From: Ramazzottius varieornatus
Taxonomy: Eukaryota; Tardigrada; Eutardigrada; Parachela; Ramazzottiidae
DNA: 64,000 bases
NCBI GenBank assembly: GCA_001949185.1
Contig: BDGG01000008.1
Span: 1,875,576-1,939,575, forward strand
Direction of reading: 5' to 3'
In this document: positions 22,503 to 32,618 of the stretch, one piece after another
Layout of the letters: every line of letters starts with the position of its first letter
Numbering within the stretch: position 1 is the stretch's first letter
Made by a program: the position numbers and the translations under genes
The notes under the pieces: generated by a model
What the model was told of the DNA's origin: nothing
Database searches by the model: none
What the model saw: the letters and a program-made list of their open reading frames with translations, nothing else

Positions 22503-24182
22503 TTACTTGAGTCGGTCAAGGCAGCGTTCCGTGAAACTCTTCATCTCGCGTCCACTTGACTGAGTAGGATAACTGCAAGACCAAGAGTTATCGGTTGTCA
22601 GAAGATGATCTGTGTGAAATCCGGAACGAAAAACGATACTGTACTCCCGCGATACACACGCCATACTCGTACGTACGTCAGGAATGTGCACCTCCCGGGG
22701 GCAGAAAATTTGAACTTTATTGAAGCAATAATCAGTCGAAAAGCTGTACTCTAAAGAGGAATCTTCCGCCACTTCGTCACCACTGTTCTCTTCGATCGAA
22801 CTAAAGCTAAATTCCAATGGCGCTTCATCATTCTCTACAGAAGTTTGTTCATTAGCAATCATATATGTTGGTTCAGGTAGAATTTGAGCCCCCACGAACG
22901 CGTTCTCGATTGTTTCTGGATTCACATCTGCCCAAGCTTGAGACACGAAGTCGATGAAGTCCTGTCGGGAGGGTTTACGAAGGTATCCTTTACCTGTCAA
23001 CTCTGCTCGTTCTTTTCGCCATTCATGATACGCTCGCTTCAGGTTAGCCTTAAATGGAGCGTTTATGCCCACGTCTAGCGGCTGATAAGTGCCAGTCATT
23101 CCTCGAGGAATGAAAACTTGATCGACGTTCCTGCTTTCTAGAAGTTCTCTGCTTTCGAATTTCAGATGAGCTGCAAAATGGTCTCGAATGAGGTACAAGG
23201 TGTTCTGAGTATCTTCCTCGAACGACTGCTTTATCCATTCGTGATCGATCCTCGAATTCCACCAAGCAGTACGCGTACTGAAAACGCGAACGTTATCAGG
23301 AATTTTCAGTTTTCCTAGAATGTTCGCCGACAACTGTCCAGTCTTCACGCCGCCTTTGAAGACGATGGCAGCAGGAAACTTCTGTCCGTCTCCCGTTACA
23401 GCAAGCCCAACAGTAAACCGTTCCTTTTCCCCTGGAGGTTGAATGACGTGCACTTGCTTCACTCCAATAGGAGACAACGTCTTCCCGTAAGTATTTTGCA
23501 GAAGAACGCTTGTCTGGTCGAAGTTGATGATCCGGCTAGGATGAGTATTGTTTACGCCAACAATTTCCTCTACGCGTTCCATGAAGACATGTTCTTCAAG
23601 CTGTAAGAACAGATCTTCAGCTAAACGTTTAAATTTCGAAAATAAGAAAGCCTGACAGAACATCAAGATTTTGGTACAAAAGCAAACTATTGTTGTACCT
23701 CATCCGCTGCCGTCTTCGTCGTTTTTCTGCTCACTTTTGTTGTTGCCCGATAACTCAGACGGTATCGCTTCTTCAGGCTATATATCCAACCGTTTGATAC
23801 CCTGAAATTTTTCACGTTCAAATCTTTCGCGATTTGCGCTGCCCACTTTCGAAGGTCGGAGTCGCGTACAGGTAAGCTGACGTTTCTAGTCTTGATCACC
23901 TCGTGGTACACTCGCTTTTCCACATCTTGAAACATGAGTTTTCTGCGGCCTTTGAAAGTTCCTTCCGGTAGCTTTTTTCTGAAATATTGTCATCATAAGA
24001 GACAACTCCATTTCAAAATATTTGATCATCGAAGTCACTCACTTCCAATCTCTGATCGTTGTCCTTGGAATTTTCGCCACCTTCGCGTAAGACCACATCG
24101 ACATCCCGCTTTCCGCCATAGCTCTCAAGTTCCTTACAGCTTCCGATACTCTGTACACCGAGCGGGTTCTAAATGTCCCCAT
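22503..24182 (-). CDS. pogo/Tigger-type transposase, intact, 3 exons
   Basis: Exons 24043-24182, 23699-23978 and 22503-23651 join in phase to 1569 bases, 522 residues. Exon 1 (MGTFRTRSVY...) and the start of exon 2 give the N-terminal helix-turn-helix. Residues about 50-140 are a CENP-B type DNA-binding domain (FQDVEKRVYHEVI, NFRVSNGWIYSLKKR). Then a DDE_1 domain: NFDQTSV with the first Asp, IRDHFAAH with the second, and TYQPLDVGINAPFK with the third, spaced as in pogo-family enzymes. The enzyme would cut and paste its element at TA sites. No stop or frameshift interrupts it, and both introns have good GT-AG borders. I could not identify the element's terminal repeats in the flanks, so it may be a stranded or domesticated gene. 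Confidence 0.85.
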
Positions 24183-24784
24183 TATGATAGGCAAAAAAGG
24201 TAGAGTTCAAGGGAGGATACCAAAGTAAAGCAGTGTTCAGACTCTTTCACCGGAAACACAGAAAACAGAAATTCAACAGGTCAAAAGAACAAGCTGATCA
24301 GACAATCAGCTCAGTTAACGCTACGGTACTTTTTTACTTGCAGTACTACTTTTCCTAATACAGAGGGAAGTATGGCGTGTGTATCGCGGGAGTACAGTAC
24401 CTAACCATCCAGCAACCGAATGAGAGCGTCCGGCGAGACGTTCGCTTTCCCAGAAGTGTGATTTGCTTGAATGTGAAAATCTTATTGGCACGAGTGTGGA
24501 ACACCAGCTTAAGCCACTTAAGAGCTTCCCTACCCAGAAAGTCTGAAATCCATCATTCTACTGCGAGTCAGCTCCGACTGGTCACTGTTACGATAATACG
24601 CGGCGAAGCTGGGGCGAACTGGCTCCAATCAATGAGTTATGGCTTGATTGAGCGCAGTGGATGATCAATCAAGCTGGGCAATCAACTCACCGCGCGAGTT
24701 GAACGAATTTCAACTCGAAAAGCAAATTTATTTTCTTCGATTTAACGGTCGCTTCATCTCGCTCCTTTGAAGTAATCCTTCTAG
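24183..24784. other. Spacer between Tigger gene and hAT element
   Basis: Should contain the Tigger 5' UTR and possibly its terminal repeat. Nothing further recognised. Confidence 0.3.
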
Positions 24785-27760
24785 TAGAGACCGGGATCTG
24801 GCCGCGTACGCTGCAGCTGCGCTGCGGAGGAGTGCAGTTGCAGCGTTCACTTTGGCGTTTGTGTGCAGCGCAGCGCAGTATGCAGCGTGTGGCAAGCTAA
24901 CGTAGCGCAGCTGCAAACGGCACAAAAAGACGGTTTTCGGTTTTCGAACTGAGAATCTCCCGGTTGGTGGCCGTTATCAAACCCTTGCTTACTAGGTGTT
25001 TTCTGCTTGCTGATAAAACACCGACTGGTCGCGCAAGCTCGCCCCGAAATAGTGTTTTGCCCAGCCGTAAAGCGCCTGGTAGTTAATCTGTCAGTGGAAC
25101 CGGGAGTCTCGGAGTTCGATAAAGTTACTTTTGTAGAAAGTTTCAGCGGACTTTGTTGTGGACTGCCTTTTGTTAGCCTTGATTAGAGCTCTGATGGAGG
25201 ATCACCTGTTGTCCGACGATTCTCTGGAGGAAAGCGGAGATGAAAGAGTTGCCGAAAATGCCGTCCAGGAGCGGAGAAAGTCCAGCGGAAAGATGCCTGT
25301 CAAAAGGAGATCTGTTCTGCCTTCTGAGATTCAGCTTAAAGCTAGGTACATTTACCAAACTGCGTACCTGTGATTAGAGCTCTAACTAATCAGCGCCGAT
25401 ATTTACTGTACGATTTGGTTACAGAAGTATGCCGGTTGAAGGAGTGGCGAATATGGTTAAGAACGACACATTCGTCTTACGAGCAGAAAGTTTTGGTAGC
25501 CGAAAGGGAGCTCCGTTCTGGGACACAATGAGACGCGTTGTGGATAAAGAGTCCGAAGATAGGCTCGACTTTGTATGCTGTAGTAGATGTAAGCAAGTGT
25601 GGAAGCATGACAGAACTGTGAATACTGATGCCCTTCATCGGCATGTCTCGAAATGTGGCGTCAAGGCGAACCAGTCCAAGATTACTGGCTACCTTAAGTC
25701 ACACAAGCTGCCCCTGGCCGCAAAGCAAGAAATGTCCCGAGTATGTGCTCGATACTGCGCAGTGGATGGAAGGAGCTTCGAAGAAGTGGCTGGAACCGGA
25801 TTTAGAGCTCTAATAGATACCGTAATCGATGTTACGATGAAATATAGCCCCGCTGGAAAGCCCACTGCTCGCGACATGCTGCCCGACCCAACTACAGTGA
25901 GCCAGTACGTCGGAAAAGAAAGCAAAGCCATCAGGGAGCCTCTCGTGGAGGAAGTCAAACCCATCCTACGACTTCGCGGTGGAGGCATAACGCTTGACTT
26001 TTGGGAAGAAGAGTACACTAAAGTGTCGTACTTAGGTATGAGGAACTGTTAATTGTTTTTGGGCAGCAGGATTACACCATTTGCAGTCTGTATGAGTGGC
26101 ATAGGGCTTTCGTTTTTGCAGGCTGTACTGTGCACTATATGTTCGGCGGATCGGAGCTCCGGGAAAGACTACTTTTGTGTAGCGAATGGGACACCGTGGA
26201 CAGAAAGACGGACGCGGCTGTACAGTTCATTTTTAGCAAACTGCGAGAAATCGGCTTGTGTGAGGAAGATCTGAAGCTGTGCACCTTTGTTACGGATCAA
26301 GGCGGAAACATGAAAGTAGCTGTTCGTAACTCGGGCTTCGAGCGCATCAACTGCGCCGGACATCTTCTTAACACCTGTTCGCAAAACTGCCTCAAATCCA
26401 ACCCGAAAAGTCAGCATCCCATGCCTGCAGAAGCCTTACCAGTTTCTGCTTTAGTTAACCAGGTCAAGTCCCTCGTTACACACTGTAAGCAAGGTGGTAT
26501 CAGTCGGCAGCTTAAAACAATGTTGAAGCAACACTGCGAAACCCGGTAAGGCCGAACCAAGGCCATGATATTAGAGCTCCAATTCATGTTTCCAACACCT
26601 AGTATGAACTGGAATTTATTTTTAGGTGGAACACCCACGTCGAAATGTTTGCTTCAGTTCTGGCTGTCTACGAGCAGCTTGAAGACATCCTTGCTGAGCG
26701 AAAGGAGTCTCATCTTTTGCCGAGTAGGCAGAAAATGCAAGAGTTTTACGACCTGTTTGAGCCTGTACGGGATGCTACATTCCTTCTTTCGGCTTCGAAA
26801 CGTCCAACAATTCATCTCGTGGTTCCAGCGTATCCCGAACTGAAGCGCCACTTCAAGGATCAGGTGCCGTCTGACTTTCCGGAAATTAGAGCCTTCCAGA
26901 AACATGTCGAAAACGTTTTCAACAAGGAGCTCGAGATTGATGAGCTTCATAGAGTGGCCGTCTTTCTGGATCCCTCCATGAAGCACCTTCAGTTCCTAAC
27001 TGCGACTGAACGAGTAGCTGTTCTCAAGCGAGCGATGGAAGAAGTGCAGAAACTTCCACAGCCAGAAAAGACAGGAGCTCCGATAGTAGAAGGTAAAAGC
27101 CATTATGCCGCGCACTGAGTCACGCATTTCGTTAAAAACTACATAGCGAAAAAAGGAGAGCTCTAATTTGTCAATACTTCTCACTGTAACATTTGGACAT
27201 CAAATCTAACCTGAACAGTGATCAGTGCAGGAGAATGGCTTTTACTATTTGACTGTCGCAGTAGCTTCAAGAGGCAGTAGCAAGTTCAACGTGAAAGCCT
27301 TGGCCAAGTATTCTGCCGACAATCCCATCGGAAACGAAGTCGAGCGCTATGCGAGTCTGCCCAGTCCTCCCGAAGACCAAGATGTCCTTAGCTTTTGGAC
27401 AGAGAAAGAGAATGACTTTCCTCGTTTGAAGTGCTATGCGCTGCGAATCCTTTCTGTATCTGCCACTAGCACACCTTCCGAACGTTTGTCTAGCAGATCT
27501 GGAACTGCTGTATCGGAGAAGCGTACAAATTTAGCTCCTCAAGTTTAAGCGATCTCACGGTTGTCCAGTCTAATTTTGTATTTGGGAATTTTAAGTTCGA
27601 AATTGAACCGCAACGCAGTTGCCTCGCACGTACAGTAAGGTGCAACGCAGCTGCACTGTCGGTCCAGTCCAGATTCACGCAGCGCAGCGCAGTTGCCGAG
27701 TACCAGAAAAGGGCGCAGCGCAGATGCAGCGTACTTTTTGACCTGCGGCCTAGGTCTCTA
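24785..27760 (+). mobile_element. Complete hAT transposon with TIRs and 8-bp target duplication
   Basis: Ends are perfect 8-bp inverted repeats (TAGAGACC at 24785, GGTCTCTA ending 27760), with looser similarity inward through GCCGC and GTACGCTGCA.CTGCGCTGCG. Flanks ccttctag (24777-24784) and cctcctag (27761-27768) match at 7 of 8, the duplication length expected for hAT. Both subterminal regions (24806-24920 and 27600-27745) are crowded with GCAGCGCAG / GCAGCTGC words, typical of hAT transposase-binding arrays. It encloses a five-exon transposase with no disabling lesion, so it may be autonomous. Confidence 0.9.
25194..27548 (+). CDS. hAT-family transposase, intact
   Basis: Exons 25194-25345, 25425-26035, 26122-26545, 26626-27092 and 27226-27548 join in phase to 1977 bases, 658 residues. 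The N-terminus is acidic then basic. A BED zinc finger follows (CCSRCKQVW, then LHRHVSKC). The RNase H-like catalytic core starts at GGITLDFW with the first Asp and LGCTVHYMFG after intron 2; FVTDQGGNM supplies the second Asp and CAGHLLN the conserved C..H. The C-terminal hAT dimerisation region reads VLSFWTEKE...F..L...A..ILS.SATSTPSER. All four introns have GT-AG borders and lie inside the 24785-27760 element. The ATG at 25194 is the first in frame after the subterminal repeats. The exact acceptor of exon 5 was chosen to keep frame. Confidence 0.88.
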
Positions 27761-27768
27761 CCTCCTAG

Positions 27769-29289
27769 AACGTTTCAGCTTTTGCATATCAATGTGGTTC
27801 TGTGCTCATGTTGATGGGCAGGTTTACTGGCCTGTTTACTAATGGAGAGTAATCCAGCTGGGAGAGCGTTGTTAGTGAAGCGTGTTCTGGATTCACCCAA
27901 GGTAAGTCTACAACGACCGGCCATTCTTCTTTCGACATTGAAGCTGCCAGCTGAACGTCTGCCGCTTCAGGTTCTGCATCGTCACTGCAGGTGAGAGGGG
28001 AGTTCCCTTTCCGCATCTTTTGGGCGTTCTATGTCGGTGGAGTTAGCCGAATCCAGGTAGGAAGGACATCTTTCCGCTGCGCAACGGCTTTGATCAACTC
28101 GCCGAACTCGCGCAAAATGGACAGTCTCAACATGGGCTGGTGCGTCACCTAGCATTTTTCTCTTGCAGGCCTTGAGGAAGTGATACGTGGTTTACTACCC
28201 ACCACAAAGCTCTGTTCCTGCCTCCTGGTCATCCTTAATCGGACAACTCTCACAAGCTCCCGGTGAACCGTAATTAGGAGTGGGAGGAAGACGTGAGATC
28301 TGCTTCATGTCTTTTCGGAAATTTCGTTTGGCTGATTGTTGATTGTCTAGAGTGATAAACAGCGGCACGGCCTTGGCCGCACACATGTGTGCAAAACAAG
28401 GCCGTGCCCAGTTCAACACAGCCTGTCAACCCGACAAAGCTTCGACCCGGATCGTTTTCTTGGTTGAACGTGGCAGTCTATCCTGTTTATCTTGTTAACA
28501 GCTAAACCGTTTCGTCTTTGTTTCTACAGGGTGCTTTGGGGATGGATGGAGGATGTGTAGAAAACCGGAAAGGGAACTCCCAACCTGACTCACGGGTAAG
28601 TCAATGCCTGATGCTCCCAGTCCCCTGATGATAAGACGATCTTCGCTCAACGACAGGCTTGTTCTAGGTCGCGTATTCGGCACATGGGAACATCTAATAA
28701 AGACTGGAACACCGTCAGCGTCGTCGGAGCCAACGAGTATCCCTTCGCTGAACTGCAGAACGTTCCCGTGTTTTCTTTAGTGTTTCTTTTGTCGACGCGA
28801 CACTGTTTCCCTGGACGTCTGGTATCCTTTGAGCTTGATTTTGGTCTGTTGATTTCAGTGTCCTGTTTTGAAATTGCTGTGTTCTATTTTCCAGAAACTA
28901 GGGTTGCTTTCGCTTGGATTTTTTTCGAAACCGAAACTTTTTTACGCTGTTGTCTAAGCAGAATTTCGCCTCAGCTTCGTCTGGGCTCTGAATAAAACAA
29001 CGACTGAACTTCGACCGAGTTTCGACTAAGCTTCGTATCAGCTCCGGCTGAGTCATTAAAAGCCCCCCGCGAATGTAGGAGCTGAGGCGAAGTATAAAAT
29101 GGAAAATCCTTCGCCTCAGTACGACACACCGCTGGGAATTTCTGGATAGGGAGCTTCCGGGTTCTGCGTGGTACCTCGCCCAACGAAAGCAACTGTTTGC
29201 GTTATGTAGGACTATACGACTACAGCGCCACCTCAGAATCGCTTCGGTTAAAAAGGGATGCAAGCCGCTATTAATTTCTGGAAAATTTA
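27769..29289. other. Unassigned region 3' of the hAT element
   Basis: No gene recognised. Minus-strand open stretches around 28900-29250 have no family motif; they may be the decayed 3' part of the retroelement that starts near 32180. Confidence 0.3.
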
Positions 29290-32180
29290 TGTTTTCCAGG
29301 GGGTTTCTACCCAGTTTGACCACATATCCTTGTCAAGTGGTTTCTGTCCGGCGAGCCAGCTTCGGGCCAGCCATAGGTCGTGCAATGGTAGCTCCGAACC
29401 ATGAGAAGGAAGCATCCGTACCGATCCTGTAGACTCGTCGAGCCTTGCCGCAAGAGTAAGGACATAGACCATGGAAGAGAGGCACAATTTTGGCCCACCA
29501 GTGAAGCTCACTCTGTAAAACTGTCGAGATACGTGGCCGGTGCGTGTCTTCTTCTAGTTCGTTCCGTTAAGGAAGATACCAGTGAGGGTCCGTGCGCCGT
29601 GTACTGCTCTGCCGGCAAGCGTCAAGTGCCCGCAAAAGACGCCTTGTACCGCTCTGGCCGTCGCGTAGCCATTTGAAGTGCCCGCTGACTGAGGTTTTCG
29701 ACTTTGTCTTCGGGAAGTTCCGCTTTTTGCTTCACGCAGTCGATTATCGACCCCAGAAATCTGGCTCTCGTGGTCGGAGATATCTTTATATCCTAATTAA
29801 CGGAGAACCCCAGTATACCTAGCAAATGAATGAAGGTGGTCTGAGCACAGCTACAGTCTTCATGCTCGTTACCGCTAATTAGGAAATCGTCCAGGGAGCA
29901 AACTACCAAAATGGACCGACGCAGTAGCATGCATACAACAGCGCTTGAAATCCGGTGGAAAATGCCTGGTTCGCATTCCAGCCCAAAGAACGAAAAATTG
30001 TCTACCAAGAAGTGTTCAGTTTCTCCGAAGGACCACCGTAATCCTTGTAACTGTCTATGTGTAGGAAAATTAGGAACATGTCTGTGTGCCGGTTTTGAGT
30101 CTACAATTGCATAAAAAGAATTTGGTGAGCTCAGCTTTACTGCGTCGTCGACAGATTGAAAACACACCTTGTTAGTGTTAATGTAGCTGTTCAGTGAGTT
30201 ATCTTCCGGCATACTGGAGTCAGTGATCCGTCGAAACTTGTTGGCGCCTTTCTTCTTGACCGCACCGACAGTTTGTGTTAGGTGTGGTTGAAACTCCTGT
30301 ATTGTGAGTTTGCCGTTCCCAACCTCCTCCCTGAAAAGTAAATGAGCTTGGGTTTCTCCTGTTCTATCAGTGTGCTGGCGTAATTCTTACTGTCGTCCGG
30401 TGAGACCAAAGCAATGCCAACTATTTGAAAGCCGTAAGCCAGCAGTAAGCCGGCAAGGATGGAGTTTTTATCAGGGTTGTGCTTGAGTTCTCCCTGCCAT
30501 GTTGAGAAGTGCCTTGTGAGAGGGCAACGAGTGACAAGATCAGGGTCAATGTCGAAAATTACGTTTGAGTTGAGAGAGGTCATATTTTGGAAGAAGGCAT
30601 AAAGGCAAACGGATCTGTGACATTAGTGACAAAAAAAAGTGGTAAAAAGGCCGTGGACAACGAGCTGAGGGTTCAAGGAAATGGGAGACACATTGTTTGG
30701 TTGTTCAACAAAAACAAGGCAAAGTGAATAACAGGTCGTAAATCCGAAGACAAATTCAGTGAGCTAGCCAACCATACCAAATGCAAAGGGATAAGCAGGA
30801 AAGCTATGTCAGTAGGCTGTGAGTGTGGTCATGACAGCGCTGATAAGGGGAGGAAATAAACGAACTAGTGTCCAAAGAGTGCCGCCTGCCACGTGTGACC
30901 CCCCCCCCCCGTTAGTCGATCCCTGTGCAGTCAATCGCCAGTTCCATCGCAGTGATTAATCTGGTGCTTTTTGCCACAACAGCGATATCCGTGGATGTAC
31001 TGGCACTTGGCTACGTAAGGACAGTCGTTTCTGTTGTTATAGCGGTTGCAGTACTGTGGTCGGCCGCCTTGTGTGTTGGGTCTTCCATTGTCACGAGGTC
31101 CTGGGCGGTCTCCTGGCCTGTTGTTCGTGTAGTTTCGGCTTGCAGTGCTGAGGCTGAAGAAGGCACACGAATTGTATTGGTTTGCGGAAACGAAAAACTG
31201 TGATGCAATCTGGTCGCGAAGTGCTTGATCTTTGAAGGACTTGCGGTAAAGTCATGTTGCGCCGATGTTCGTCGTCGAAAAGGAGGACCGACTGAATCAG
31301 GTTGTCTTTTCGTGGGATGAACAAGTAATGCTAATAGTCCAGATACTCTGCCAGTATTTCCCTGTGTCTGGGTGAATGTCCGAGATCTGATGCCCACTGA
31401 AGACTTCGGGCCATGAGTTCATCGTACTTGAGATCTAGAGAGGGAGTTTGCTTTTTGGCTTGCCGTCCAGGCCCAGCCGTGCCTTGGCCATGACAAACGT
31501 ACGAGGTCCTGGAAGGTTGCGTGCCTCCAGTGGCATGTCATCATTGGGCGCCGATTTGCTTATTCTCACTCTTATTAGAAAGGTACTCACATTGTCTGTC
31601 TTCGTCGCTGCTGCTGCTGCTGCTGCTAGGAGTGTGGGATCGACGCTTGCTAGTTGATTCCGTTGGACGACGGCGCTTGGCAGAATGTTCCCGATGAATA
31701 ACTGCTGGTTCGTCGCTTTGGGATACAGTGCGGCCACTGTTGTTGGCGGTGGTGGTCAGGTTATTAGGGATTGTATCTGAAGTTGCAAAAAGAAAAGCGG
31801 TCAACTTCAGCCGATCACATGTGGCTTTCACGATGTTAGCCATGGTGGTCCCGGAATTCTGAGTCTTGAAGAGAGCTCCAAGACCTTCACAGTGGTGAAG
31901 GCTTCTTTGGTCAGCGCACCCACCGTGGCTTGGCTCAGCTTTAGCTGATCGGCGAGTTCCGCAATGGTCAGTGCTTCGTCGGTCTCCAAGTCATCTTCAG
32001 AGTCGGAGAGGTCCTACAGGGACTTAGTATGTTCGCCGTGAAGTACTCGAATAACCGATCGCCGAGTTGTTCCTTCAGTCCTTTGGTCTCGAGTCCAGCC
32101 GTTCATAGCTTACGGTAGAGCGCCGAGACCTTCAGCTTTGTCAGAGCAGTCTTGGAGACAGGCAAGGCTATTGGAGTATG
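29290..32180 (-). pseudogene. Decayed DIRS-like retroelement (gag and RT/RNase H remnants)
   Basis: Read on the minus strand from 32180. A SAP-like stretch with an in-frame stop lies near 32070-32150. A gag-like region (LTIAELADQLKLSQATVGALT) lies near 31880-31960. A Cys/His-rich knuckle (C...NDCPYVAKCQYIHGYRCC, then HINHC-like) lies near 30950-31060. An RT start block with HNPDKNS and GLLLAYGF lies at 30350-30550, and an RT core with LDDFLISG, where Asp-Asp marks the active site, at 29793-30212. An RNase H-type remnant lies at 29300-29640. Frame changes and stops separate these pieces. The domain order and the RT/gag style fit DIRS or a relative. I see no tyrosine recombinase or methyltransferase, nor LTRs. 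A (GCT)7 run lies at about 31610-31630 and a 12-base C run at about 30900. Confidence 0.6.
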
Positions 32181-32618
32181 AGACCTGTGAAACCTAAACT
32201 AACAAAGATACCCAACGATACCAAGAAAATTCAAAGCAGCGCACAGCAGCCACAAAAGTGCAAACTAAAAGTGCCAAGGTGGAAGACATTCATATATATA
32301 CTACTCGTACAGAAAGGGGTAGAAGAGTGGGAGTGGCTGCTGGACGGTGATCAGCGACGACAGATGGCATCATAATCGGAGCTGTGCGCTAATCATACTC
32401 AGATCTTGCTTCGCATAATCTTGTTCCACAAAGAAACTATTGTAAGTCAATTCTGCGCCTGTGAGTGCTTGCTCACAGAAACAGCAGCCCAGGGCTGTTG
32501 AAAGTGTATTCAGCAGTTGTCTTGCACAATTTGTCTTACAGTAGCTGAGTTTCGCATCACAGAAAAGACATATTTTTCGGGAGAAAATCAAGAACAAGGA
32601 AACCGGTAGTTGTGTTTG
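32181..32618. other. Downstream flank of receptor C
   Basis: No cyclase or kinase-homology exon and no other gene recognised. Confidence 0.35.
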
